This document shows, piece by piece, positions 53,262-61,345 of a DNA stretch of 64,000 nucleotides. The notes under the pieces are model-generated. The model ran no database searches. It was not told where the DNA came from and saw only the letters and a list, made by a program, of their open reading frames with translations. How positions within the stretch are numbered: position 1 is the first letter of the stretch; every line of letters begins with the position of its first letter. The stretch comes from an uncultured Bacteroidales bacterium (GTDB lineage Bacteria; Bacteroidota; Bacteroidia; Bacteroidales; Muribaculaceae). A program made the translations under genes and the position numbers. The DNA lies in NCBI GenBank assembly GCA_958418815.1, contig CATZGB010000014.1, forward strand, positions 1-64,000. Reading direction: 5' to 3'.

Positions 53262-54899
53262 TCAATCAGTGGTGGTTTTGGAGGCTTTCCAATCGTCGGC
53301 GAACTGGTTGAGAATCTGGCGTATGTTGGTGCCGAGGCGTACATAGTCGTCCTCGTTGAGGTTGGCGAGCGAAACCCTTATGCTCCAGGCCGGCCCGTCG
53401 AATCCGTCGCCGTTGAGCACCACGCAGCCTGTCTCAGACGCCAGTCGGAAGACGAATGCCAGCGGGCTGTAGGTCTTCTCCATGTAGCGGGCGAACTCCT
53501 CTCCGTGGAGCCTGCGCGCCCATACCATCATGTCTATCTCCGAGTAGTAGTCGGCCCTGAGCGGGTCGGCGGGCATCTGGAATCCGAAGCTCTTCCACAA
53601 AGCCTCGTAGCGGTCGTGGATGAGCTTGATCATCCGGCGGTGGTATGTGCCGTCGCTGTCGATGAGCGCCCCGAGCGCGAACAGCGACATCTGTATCTGT
53701 TGCGGGGTCGACAGTCCGGCGGTATGGTTGAGGGCGATGAGCCTGCTCTCGGCCACCATGCGGTCTATGAATTTCAGGGAGTCGACATCGATGGTCAGCG
53801 ACTGGTATCTCTTGGCGAGGGCAGCCTTCTTGTCGGCGGGGAGGCGGGATATCAGTCTGTCGAAGATGTTGTCGCGGCTAACGGCGGTCAGGGCGATGCG
53901 CCATCCTGTGGCCCCGAAATATTTCGAGAATGAGTAACACGACATCGCGTTGAATGGCAGTTCGGCGATCAGGCTGCGGTAGCCGTCGACGAATGTGCCA
54001 TAAACATCGTCGGTTAGAATCATCAGGTCGGGATTGGCCTTCACCACCTCTTTCAGCGCCTCCACCGTCTGGCTGTCGATGGCGTAGCTGGGCGGGTTGG
54101 AGGGGTTGGTGACGAAAAGCATCTTGTATCTCGGATCTTTGAGCTTCATGATGTCGTCGGGGTTGTATTGCCAGGTGTGCATGCCGTCGGGTGTCATGCC
54201 GTCGGCTTTGACATTTAACATCGTGTAGTCGAATTCCTCAAGCTCGGGGATTTCGAGATATGGGGTGAACACCGGCACCATTATGGCTATCGAGTCTCCT
54301 TTGTCGAGCAGGAAGTTGCGCTTCAACACATCGAAGCAGTAACACATTCCGGCGGTTGAGCCTTCGACGGCAAAAAGGTCGAAGGTGGTGTCGGCAGGCT
54401 GGTTGCCGGCGCAGATGGCCCAGTCGAGATAGCGGCGGCAGATGGTCTCGGTGTATTGCAGGATGCGCGGCGGGGTGGGGTACTCGTGGCCGACGATGCC
54501 TCCGGCCCATTCCTCGACAAGTCCGTCGGAGTCGGCCGACAGCTCCATCAGGCAATATTCATAGGCTTTGGCGAGGAAGCTGACACCGGGCAGGGTGGAG
54601 TTGTCGCGCAGCCATGTCTGGAATCTTACCGAGATTCCCTCTTTCTGCGGCACTCCGGCTATCCCTTCGGCCATGGCGAAATCGCGGCGGCATTCGGTCA
54701 TCGCAAATTGGCCAAGCGCGAAAAAAGCGTCGCGCGCCTGGTCGGCGACCCAGTTGGGGTTGCCTCGGCCTGCGTTGAGCATCGTGTTGGCAGATTTTTT
54801 CACCTTCTCGTTGGCCATGGCTATTATGTGGCCTTTCAGCTCGAATGGGGAAAGTTTTGACAGTTCCTGGTCTAAAGGGGAGTTGATTAGGTTGTCCAT
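53262..54899 (-). CDS. aspD: Bifunctional aspartate aminotransferase / aspartate 4-decarboxylase
   Basis: A PLP enzyme of 545 residues, the length of AspD rather than of ordinary aspartate aminotransferases (about 400). It decarboxylates aspartate to alanine and CO2, with a side transaminase activity. Typical features are an N-terminal extension with LNAGRGNPNW, TNPSNPPSYAID, LTDDVYGTF and the PLP lysine in CYSFSKYFGATGWR (about K326). With an aspartate:alanine antiporter such enzymes give acid resistance and proton-motive force, but no antiporter gene adjoins it. It is upstream of nrdJ, with a hairpin between, so it is probably a separate transcript. Confidence 0.93.
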   Translation of the reverse strand: MDNLINSPLDQELSKLSPFELKGHIIAMANEKVKKSANTMLNAGRGNPNWVADQARDAFFALGQFAMTECRRDFAMAEGIAGVPQKEGISVRFQTWLRDNSTLPGVSFLAKAYEYCLMELSADSDGLVEEWAGGIVGHEYPTPPRILQYTETICRRYLDWAICAGNQPADTTFDLFAVEGSTAGMCYCFDVLKRNFLLDKGDSIAIMVPVFTPYLEIPELEEFDYTMLNVKADGMTPDGMHTWQYNPDDIMKLKDPRYKMLFVTNPSNPPSYAIDSQTVEALKEVVKANPDLMILTDDVYGTFVDGYRSLIAELPFNAMSCYSFSKYFGATGWRIALTAVSRDNIFDRLISRLPADKKAALAKRYQSLTIDVDSLKFIDRMVAESRLIALNHTAGLSTPQQIQMSLFALGALIDSDGTYHRRMIKLIHDRYEALWKSFGFQMPADPLRADYYSEIDMMVWARRLHGEEFARYMEKTYSPLAFVFRLASETGCVVLNGDGFDGPAWSIRVSLANLNEDDYVRLGTNIRQILNQFADDWKASKTTTD

Positions 54900-55053
54900 A
54901 TTGTATATAGTGTGAGGTTGTTACTTGTTACAACTTCAAAACAACAGATTGCCAATATTGGTTCTGCCTTCATCATCCTGGCGCGTTCATGAGTAGGGGT
55001 GAAAAATCTCTCCCCTGACGGCAGCTGTGTGATGAGGTTTGGAAAATATGAAC

Positions 55054-55061
55054 TAACTTTG
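55054..55061 (+). promoter_or_regulatory. -7 box of the nitroreductase gene
   Basis: TAACTTTG matches TAnnTTTG, 43 bases before the ATG at 55105. A TTTG at 55038-55041 is too close for a normal -33. Confidence 0.45.
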
Positions 55062-55104
55062 CAGGCAAGTAATACTTGCAACCCAACTATCCATTTTTAC
55101 TGAA

Positions 55105-55851
55105 ATGAGAGACTATTGGACCGGGCGCCGCACCATCAGGCGCTATTCCGACCGGGCAGTGCCCGACGAACTGCTGTCAGAGCTGCTGGGCAAGGCGGCC
55201 CACGCTCCGACCACCGGCAATATGCAGCTTTATTCGGCTGTTGTGACGCGCGACGAGGAGGGGAAACGCCGCCTTGCCCCGGCGCATTTCAACCAGCCTC
55301 AGGTTGTCGGCGCTCAGGCTGTGATTACGGTGTGCGCTGATTTCCATCGGTTTTCGCGGTGGTGTGAGGAACGTGACGCCGAGCCGTGTTATGACAATCT
55401 GCAATCCTTTATGGCTGCGATGATTGACGCGATTGCCTTCGCGCAACAGTTTAACACTTTGGCAGAGCAGGCCGGGCTCGGTGTGTGTTGGCTCGGCACC
55501 ACAACTTACAACGCGCGCGAGATAGCTGACGCGCTTGAGCTTCCCCGCCTTGTAGTGCCGGTGATCACGCTGACAGTGGGCTATCCCGGTGAAGAGGGGG
55601 TGGATGTCGGCCGTCTGCCTGTCGAGGCGATAATTCATGAAGGCAAGTATCACCCTTATACTGCCGAAGGCATTGATGCGCTCTACGGCGAGAAGGAATC
55701 GCGCGATGATTCCAGGAGGTTTGTCGAGGAGAACGGCAAACAGACGCTCGCGCAGGTTTTCACCGACATCCGTTATCCCCGGGCCAACAACGAGCTTTTC
55801 TCTGGGAAGTTCCTTGAGTTTCTCGCCGAGTCGGGCTTCCTGAAGGGGTGA
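55105..55851 (+). CDS. Nitroreductase family FMN oxidoreductase
   Basis: A 248-residue flavoprotein of the NfsA/FRP type. The N-terminus has RRTIRRYSDRAVPDELL and the FMN-binding APTTGNMQLYS; the middle has AFAQQFNTLAEQAGLGVCWLGTT, and VPVITLTVGYPGEE follows. Such enzymes reduce nitro compounds, quinones or flavins with NAD(P)H; the physiological substrate is unknown. The gene stands alone between aspD (divergent) and dnaA (convergent), with a perfect hairpin downstream. Confidence 0.9.
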   Translation: MRDYWTGRRTIRRYSDRAVPDELLSELLGKAAHAPTTGNMQLYSAVVTRDEEGKRRLAPAHFNQPQVVGAQAVITVCADFHRFSRWCEERDAEPCYDNLQSFMAAMIDAIAFAQQFNTLAEQAGLGVCWLGTTTYNAREIADALELPRLVVPVITLTVGYPGEEGVDVGRLPVEAIIHEGKYHPYTAEGIDALYGEKESRDDSRRFVEENGKQTLAQVFTDIRYPRANNELFSGKFLEFLAESGFLKG

Positions 55852-55874
55852 TGGCTGATTGTTGTCTCGCAACC

Positions 55875-55925
55875 CCATAAACCGAAGGCGGCGCGAATCT
55901 GATTCGCGCCGCCTTCGGTTTATGG
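55875..55925. terminator. Perfect 25-base palindromic hairpin between convergent genes
   Basis: Bases 55875-55899 pair perfectly with 55901-55925, the stem being GC-rich in the middle (GGCGGCGCG). It lies between the nitroreductase gene and the convergent dnaA 3' end and should stop transcription from either side. No T-run follows. Confidence 0.65.
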
Positions 55926-55942
55926 TATGCCTGCCGTTGGTG

Positions 55943-57322
55943 TCAGGCAAGTATGGCTTTTTCTATAGAGGCCACATCTTCCTGGAGCTGCTTCTCGTAG
56001 GGGAGACGCTCCTCGATGTTCTTGCAGCCGTGAATCACTGTCGCATAGTTGCGCGACAGGCGTGCGCCGATTGCGGTAAGCGACATCTTGGCATATTTCT
56101 TGGCCATGTACATCACCATCTGGCGCGCGTCAGACACCTCGCGCTTGCGGGTCTTGGCAAACAGCAGGTCTGAGTCGATTTTGTAGTGGCTGGCCACACC
56201 CTGGGCTATCATCTCGAAATTGATTGATGCCTTTTTGTGGAGCTTGACCACATTGTTCATCACATGGCGCGCGAGGTCGACGGTCACCTCCCGGTTTAGC
56301 ACTGTGGCGTGGGCGAGCAGCGAGACGACGATGCCCTCAAGCTCGCGCACGGAGTTGGTGACATTCTCGGCGATGAAATCCATCACTTCCGGAGCCAGCG
56401 AGAGGCCGTCTTGCTCAGATTTGAGTTGAAGCACCATGCGGCGCAGGGCCAGGTCGGGCTTCTCAAGCTCGACGGTCATACCCCATTTGAAACGGGAAAT
56501 CAGTCGGGCAGTCATCCCTTTCAGCTGTGTGGGGCAGCAGTCGCTCGACAGGATTATCTGTTTCTGGTTCTGATGGAGATGGTTGAAGATATGGAAGAAT
56601 GTGTTCTGGGTCTTGTCTTTGTCAACCAGATCCTGTATGTCATCGATGATGAGGGTGTCGATGCTCTGGTAGAAGTTGATGAACTCATTGACCTTTCCGT
56701 TGCGGGCGGCCACGGTGAACTGGCTCTCAAACAATCGGGCGCTCACATACAATATGCGGGCAAGAGGATTATGCTCCTTTATCTTGATGCCGATGGCCTG
56801 TATGAGGTGGGTCTTGCCGACACCTGTCGGGCCGAATACAAAAAGCGGGTTGAAGGTCTTGAGCTTTGGGTCGTTGGCTATGGCCTCGCCAATCGCGCGG
56901 GCGATTTTGTTGGAGGTGGAGCTGCAATAGTTCTCGAAAGTGTAGCGCGGATTGAGCTGTGAATCGAAAGTAGCGGCTACCGGAGTCTGGAAAAGACCGT
57001 GTCCCTGGCGGCTGAGAACCGGAGACGACGAGAGTCCACCCTCGGTGATTGCTGTCTCGGGGTGGTTGCTGATCTGGTTGAATTTGTAAAAGAGTTTCAC
57101 CCCTTCGCCATAGACGCGGCGGAGGGTGGGGCCGAGCAATGAGAGGTAGTTGTTCTCGATGTACTCGGAACAGAAAGGTGACGGAACGGCAAGCGTCAGC
57201 TTTCCGTCCTCAAAGCCCAGCGAGGCAATCGGCTCGAACCAGGCGCGGAACTGCTCTTCCGGAAGGTTGTCACGTAAAATGGTGCGACATTCCTCCCAGA
57301 GCTGTTGGTGGGATTTCTGCAT
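55943..57322 (-). CDS. dnaA: Chromosomal replication initiator protein DnaA
   Basis: A 459-residue initiator with the four standard domains: N-terminal interaction domain (about 1-85, WEECRTILRDNLPEEQFRAWFEPI), a linker, the AAA+ domain with Walker A FGPTGVGKTHL and Walker B LIIDDIQ, the sensor region (LSSDCCP, RLISRFKWGM) and a C-terminal DNA-binding helix-turn-helix (about 365-455). In the DnaA signature the usual RN/DHxTV appears as RNYATV, a tyrosine in place of the histidine that touches the DnaA box in other species. The 350-base region upstream has one perfect DnaA box and is AT-rich. Confidence 0.95.
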   Translation of the reverse strand: MQKSHQQLWEECRTILRDNLPEEQFRAWFEPIASLGFEDGKLTLAVPSPFCSEYIENNYLSLLGPTLRRVYGEGVKLFYKFNQISNHPETAITEGGLSSSPVLSRQGHGLFQTPVAATFDSQLNPRYTFENYCSSTSNKIARAIGEAIANDPKLKTFNPLFVFGPTGVGKTHLIQAIGIKIKEHNPLARILYVSARLFESQFTVAARNGKVNEFINFYQSIDTLIIDDIQDLVDKDKTQNTFFHIFNHLHQNQKQIILSSDCCPTQLKGMTARLISRFKWGMTVELEKPDLALRRMVLQLKSEQDGLSLAPEVMDFIAENVTNSVRELEGIVVSLLAHATVLNREVTVDLARHVMNNVVKLHKKASINFEMIAQGVASHYKIDSDLLFAKTRKREVSDARQMVMYMAKKYAKMSLTAIGARLSRNYATVIHGCKNIEERLPYEKQLQEDVASIEKAILA

Positions 57323-57452
57323 AGTTTGAAACTCAGTCTGAAATTGTCTTTTCCACTACAAAATTCGGATTAAATTTTCAAAAAAACAAACCCCTTTTCT
57401 CTTGGAAATTTCAGAGGGATTTAAAGGCGACTGTTTTTCAGCATTTTATCTA

Positions 57453-57461
57453 TGTGCATAA
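57453..57461 (-). promoter_or_regulatory. DnaA box upstream of dnaA
   Basis: TGTGCATAA on the plus strand reads TTATGCACA on the minus strand, an exact match to the TTATNCACA consensus, 131 bases before the dnaA start. It could mediate autoregulation. Confidence 0.5.
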
Positions 57462-57597
57462 ACCGACGCTTTAAATATTTGTCGCAAAAGGGTTGTAGTC
57501 AGGCAGATGTCTGTTTTGATGAGTTTGGGAGATTTGGCCGGGTGTTATCTAACTACCACGAAACTATGTTTTTAATGCAAAACTGCAAATAAAATAG

Positions 57598-57638
57598 CAG
57601 ACGACGTTATTCGGAATCATTCCTGATAACGTCGTCTG
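57598..57638 (-). terminator. Intrinsic terminator of the META-domain lipoprotein gene
   Basis: CAGACGACGTTAT (57598-57610) pairs perfectly with 57626-57638, and an inner GGAAT/ATTCC stem extends it. On the minus strand a T-rich run (CTATTTTATTTGC) follows, as in a standard terminator. Confidence 0.8.
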
Positions 57639-57674
57639 GCCTTTTGCTGCCGGCGGATGATGCCGCAGCTCCCC

Positions 57675-58790
57675 TTATTCGGAGGCTGCCGCGTCGCGCA
57701 GGTCAATCTTTGTCAGTTTGAAAAGGGGAGTGCCCTGGGTGTCGTAGAGGGTTACGCTGTCAGTGCCGTCGGGCCGTGCGGTCTCCACTGATTCCAGCGC
57801 GAGCAGGAACTCAGTCTCCCGTGAGTCAGGGGGGCAGGCCATGCGCGTGGTGGCAAGTTTCAGTATCTGCAACGAGGTGGTCTTGTCAGGGTCGATGAAC
57901 AGCTCTCCGTTGAAGATGTTGCATCCGGTGGTGCCATGGATTTTCAGGTCGGTGGTGTCGAAAGTCATCGTGGCCTCATCTTCCTGGACCAGGGGGGTGC
58001 CGTTTAGTTCGGTGACTTTCCAGGCACCGTTGAGGAAGTCCATGTTGTGCCTGCGCAACACGAGGATTGTGCGGCCTGTCGAATCTTTGAGGTCGAGCAT
58101 TATTTCATGCTTGTCCTGGCGCGCGGCATATGAGGTGACATCGTCGAGGGCCAGGTTGATGAGGTACTGGTATTGGTCGTCCTGACACATCTTCATTGTC
58201 GATATCATGTTTGAGAATTTAAGGGCATGGCCTGTGCCTACGGCGAGGTCGCCGTTTATGTAGTTGCAGCCGTTGTTGCCGTAAAAACGTTTTGCCGCAA
58301 GGTCGAATGTCACATATGGGCGTTCCTCGCCGGAGACAGCGTTGCCCCTCACAGACTGGATAGTCCATTCGCCGTTGAGCGAGAAATCTTCGATTGCGGT
58401 GGCGTTCAGCAGGTCTTTGGAGCCTTCCTCGGATGTGGCGTCGTGCTTATGGGCGTTGTCATTGCAGATGACTGTGGTGTCTACGGCCTCCCTGTCAGGG
58501 GTGAGCTGCGGGTCTTTTTTCTTTTTTGATTTCTTGTTCTTTGACTGGCTGTTCTTTCCGTCGTTTTTCGGTGGGGCGAGTTTCTTGTCGTTCTTTTTGT
58601 CTGTTGTCAATCCGGAAGATTGCGTGGCGTCCTTTTGACCACTGACAACCACCTGGCGACCGTCGGCGAGGGTCACAACCCTGCCTTCTGTGCCTGAAAC
58701 CCCTGACTTCTGGAGCGAGCCGCAGCCGGTTAGCGCCACCGTGCATAGTGCTGAAAGTGTTGCAAGCTTTAGGGAATGTTGGATTTTCAT
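57675..58790 (-). CDS. Lipoprotein with two META domains
   Basis: A 371-residue lipoprotein (lipobox ALTGC at about 22) with a short conserved part (GRVVTLADGRQVVVSGQ), a Lys/Asn-rich low-complexity linker (about 62-92) and two META/HslJ-like domains (about 130-245 and 250-360). These begin LNGEWTIQSVRGNAV and LNGAWKVTELNGTPL, each with a GNNGCN or GTTGCN turn. META domains occur in heat-shock-induced HslJ and in many surface lipoproteins; the function is unclear. A promoter box lies upstream (58891-58898) and a terminator downstream, so it is a single-gene transcript. Confidence 0.87.
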   Translation of the reverse strand: MKIQHSLKLATLSALCTVALTGCGSLQKSGVSGTEGRVVTLADGRQVVVSGQKDATQSSGLTTDKKNDKKLAPPKNDGKNSQSKNKKSKKKKDPQLTPDREAVDTTVICNDNAHKHDATSEEGSKDLLNATAIEDFSLNGEWTIQSVRGNAVSGEERPYVTFDLAAKRFYGNNGCNYINGDLAVGTGHALKFSNMISTMKMCQDDQYQYLINLALDDVTSYAARQDKHEIMLDLKDSTGRTILVLRRHNMDFLNGAWKVTELNGTPLVQEDEATMTFDTTDLKIHGTTGCNIFNGELFIDPDKTTSLQILKLATTRMACPPDSRETEFLLALESVETARPDGTDSVTLYDTQGTPLFKLTKIDLRDAAASE

Positions 58791-58890
58791 AAATGAAGTC
58801 TTTATAGAATCTGTTTTTTATGTTTCAAATAGTAGGACGGGCTGTGGCGGGGAGAGGGCGGATAAAGTTGCCCGTGGTTATACCATCCTA

Positions 58891-58898
58891 CAAAACTA
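58891..58898 (-). promoter_or_regulatory. -7 box of the META lipoprotein gene
   Basis: CAAAACTA on the plus strand reads TAGTTTTG on the minus strand, about 100 bases before the start; it is back to back with the GH53 operon promoter. Confidence 0.4.
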
Positions 58899-58943
58899 AC
58901 AATTTTTTCTAAATTTTGACATCTGTGGTATTGATATTTTTGC

Positions 58944-58951
58944 TATATTTG
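58944..58951 (+). promoter_or_regulatory. -7 box of the GH53-galK operon
   Basis: TATATTTG matches TAnnTTTG, 62 bases before the GH53 start at 59014. A TTTTG at 58914-58918 lies 25 bases upstream, slightly too far for a standard -33. Confidence 0.5.
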
Positions 58952-59013
58952 CAAAAAATTAGGGACGACAACCTTCCCGGTATCTCTTTCTCCAGGCAAA
59001 CCTATTTAATAAC

Positions 59014-60111
59014 ATGAACAAATTCCCGTCAAGGATCTTATCCTCTGCAAGGGTCTTCCTTGCTTCTCTCGCTGTGTGTGGCGCAGCCATTGTCCCGGTT
59101 CAAATGGAGGCTGTCGCCCCGTCTGTGCTTGCGGAGTTCCCCTCCGATTCAGTGGTCAATTACCACGGTTTTCCACTGGGGGCCGATGTCGGCTGGCTCA
59201 CCGAGCTTGAGGCAGGTGGGGAGAAATTCTTTGATTCTGAGGGTAACCAGACAGACTGCATGCGGTTGCTGAAGGATGAGTGTGGTGTCAACGCCATACG
59301 CCTGCGTGTGTGGGTGAATCCCGAGGGGGGATGGAACGGCAAGGAGGATGTCTTGCTCAAGTCCAGACGCGCCCAGCAGCTCAACCTCCCCTTGATGATT
59401 GACTTCCATTTCTCCGACTCATGGGCGGACCCCAGCCAGCAGCGGATGCCGGCTGCATGGAAAGAGTACTCGTTGCCGCAGCTTACGGAAGCGGTGGCTG
59501 CCCATGTCACGGATGTGCTTTCTGCCCTCAAGGAGGCTGGCATTGATGTGAAGTGGGTGCAGGTGGGCAACGAGGTGCCAAATGGCATGATGCTTCCCGC
59601 CGGAGCGGTCAAAGACCAGGACGCCCATCATTTCCCCGAACTTTTCGAGGCCGGATACAAAGCCTCAAAGGCAGTCTATCCCGACACCCCGGTGATATTG
59701 CATATCGACCGGGGCAACAACGAGGAGCTTTACACCTGGTTCTTCGACCTTATGGAGAAAAACAATGTCAACTATGACATGATGGGCATGTCGTTCTACC
59801 CCTGGCCGTATGACAAATGGGAAGAGCAGACAGACGAGCTTATCGCCAATATCAAGCGTGTGAAGGAGCGCTATGGCAAGCCGGTCATGATATGCGAGAT
59901 TGGTCTCCATTATGATATGGACCGCGAATGCGCCGAGATGCTGACCCGCCTGCTTGACGAGTACAAAGCCAACAAGTCATTCGAGGGCATTTTCTACTGG
60001 GAACCCGAAGCCCCTGCGGGCTACAATGGCGGCTACGACAAGAGCTGCTTCAAAGATGGACGTCCCACAAAGGCCCTTTCACCATTCAAGAACTTCAAAC
60101 CAAATAACTGA
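59014..60111 (+). CDS. GH53 arabinogalactan endo-beta-1,4-galactanase
   Basis: A 365-residue enzyme of normal GH53 length that cuts beta-1,4-galactan, a pectin side chain. An N-terminal hydrophobic segment (about 10-35) is a signal peptide. The barrel begins GFPLGADVGWLTELEAGG; the acid/base glutamate is E187 (WVQVGNEVPNGMM) and the nucleophile E295 (VMICEIGLHYD), with RLRVWVNPEGG and MIDFHFSDSWADPSQQ also typical. Only the single catalytic domain is present, unlike the giant GH53 protein in the PUL 10 kb away. It heads a unit with galK 17 bases downstream. Confidence 0.92.
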   Translation: MNKFPSRILSSARVFLASLAVCGAAIVPVQMEAVAPSVLAEFPSDSVVNYHGFPLGADVGWLTELEAGGEKFFDSEGNQTDCMRLLKDECGVNAIRLRVWVNPEGGWNGKEDVLLKSRRAQQLNLPLMIDFHFSDSWADPSQQRMPAAWKEYSLPQLTEAVAAHVTDVLSALKEAGIDVKWVQVGNEVPNGMMLPAGAVKDQDAHHFPELFEAGYKASKAVYPDTPVILHIDRGNNEELYTWFFDLMEKNNVNYDMMGMSFYPWPYDKWEEQTDELIANIKRVKERYGKPVMICEIGLHYDMDRECAEMLTRLLDEYKANKSFEGIFYWEPEAPAGYNGGYDKSCFKDGRPTKALSPFKNFKPNN

Positions 60112-60128
60112 TTACCTTAATAAAAATC

Positions 60129-61265
60129 ATGCAAACAAAAATCAACTCCATTTTCAAGGAGAAATTCGGCAAAGAGGGTGTCGTCTACGCCTCTGCCGGC
60201 CGTATCAACCTCATAGGCGAGCATACCGATTACAACGGCGGATTCGTTTTCCCCGGAGCCATCGACAAGATGATCATGGCAGAGATCGCCCCCAACGCCA
60301 CCGACATGGTGCGCGTGTTCTCAATCGACATCAACGAGTACGCCGAGTTCGGCCTCAAAGAGGAGGACGCGCCGACCCAGCAGTGGGCCCGCTACATTTT
60401 CGGCATCTGCCGCGAAATCATCAAGCGTGGCGGCAAGGTTGAAGGCTTCGACGCGGTTTTCGCCGGCAATGTGCCTCTCGGCGCAGGCCTCAGCTCCTCG
60501 GCCGCCCTTGAGAGCTGCTTCGCATTCGCCCTCAATGACCTTTTCAACGGCAACACGATTGACAAATTCGAGCTTGCCCGCATCGGACAGTCTACCGAAC
60601 ACAACTATTGCGGCGTGAACTGCGGCATTATGGACCAGTTCGCGTCTGTCTTCGGAAAAAAAGACAACCTCATGCGTCTCGACTGCCGTTCGATGGAATT
60701 TGAATATTTCCCCTTCAAGGCCGACGGATACAAGCTCGTCCTGCTCGACTCCAAGGTCAAGCATGCCCTTGTCGACTCCCCCTACAACAAACGCCGCCAG
60801 AGCTGCGAGCGTGTGGCAAAGACCCTCGGTGTGGAGACTCTCCGCGACGCGACTATGGAGATGCTCAACGGGGTGCGAAGCGACATCACCGCTGAAGACT
60901 ACTTCCGCGCGAAATTCGTCATCGAGGAGAAAGACCGCGTGCTTGCCGTCTGCGACGCGCTTGTGAAGGGCGACTTCGAGACTGTAGGTGCCAAGATGTA
61001 TGAGACCCACGACGGCCTGTCGAAAGATTACGAGGTGAGCTGTGTGGAGCTTGACTATCTCAATGACATCGCCCGCGAGTGCGGCGTGACCGGCTCGCGC
61101 ATCATGGGCGGCGGCTTCGGCGGTTGCACCATCAACCTGGTGAAAGATGAACTCTATGACAACTTCATCGTCACTGCCAAAGAGAAATTCAAGGCCCAGT
61201 ATGGCCATGAGCCGGTGGTGATACCTGTAATAATCTCTGACGGCGCCCACAAGGTGTCAGAGTAA
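60129..61265 (+). CDS. galK: Galactokinase
   Basis: Phosphorylates galactose to galactose-1-phosphate, the first Leloir step. The 378-residue GHMP kinase shows the galactokinase signature GRINLIGEHTDYNGGFVFP, the ATP loop VPLGAGLSSSAALE and the C-terminal GSRIMGGGFGGCTINLV. It lies 17 bases after the GH53 gene and 80 before a nucleotidyltransferase gene, linking galactan cleavage to galactose use. Confidence 0.96.
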   Translation: MQTKINSIFKEKFGKEGVVYASAGRINLIGEHTDYNGGFVFPGAIDKMIMAEIAPNATDMVRVFSIDINEYAEFGLKEEDAPTQQWARYIFGICREIIKRGGKVEGFDAVFAGNVPLGAGLSSSAALESCFAFALNDLFNGNTIDKFELARIGQSTEHNYCGVNCGIMDQFASVFGKKDNLMRLDCRSMEFEYFPFKADGYKLVLLDSKVKHALVDSPYNKRRQSCERVAKTLGVETLRDATMEMLNGVRSDITAEDYFRAKFVIEEKDRVLAVCDALVKGDFETVGAKMYETHDGLSKDYEVSCVELDYLNDIARECGVTGSRIMGGGFGGCTINLVKDELYDNFIVTAKEKFKAQYGHEPVVIPVIISDGAHKVSE

Positions 61266-61345
61266 AGCGCCTGCCTCACATGCTCCTTCTCTTTCTCGAT
61301 TCTCCAGACTGACTTGTACAACTACAGTAAATGATAATAGCATAA

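Larger units (their letters stand above)
57323..57674. other. AT-rich region upstream of dnaA, possible regulatory or origin sequence
   Basis: About 350 bases lie between dnaA and the META-domain gene. They hold a DnaA box at 57453-57461, a near-match TTTTCCACT at 57349-57357, a minus-strand near-match to the -7 box (GAATTTTG, 57358-57365), A/T-rich stretches and the terminator of the META gene (57598-57638). A cluster of boxes, expected for an origin, is not seen, so this is more likely the dnaA control region. Confidence 0.4.

Noticed and set aside
60321..61250. Long minus-strand open frame (309 codons) inside galK
   Set aside because: Antisense shadow of an unambiguous galactokinase; no recognisable motifs.
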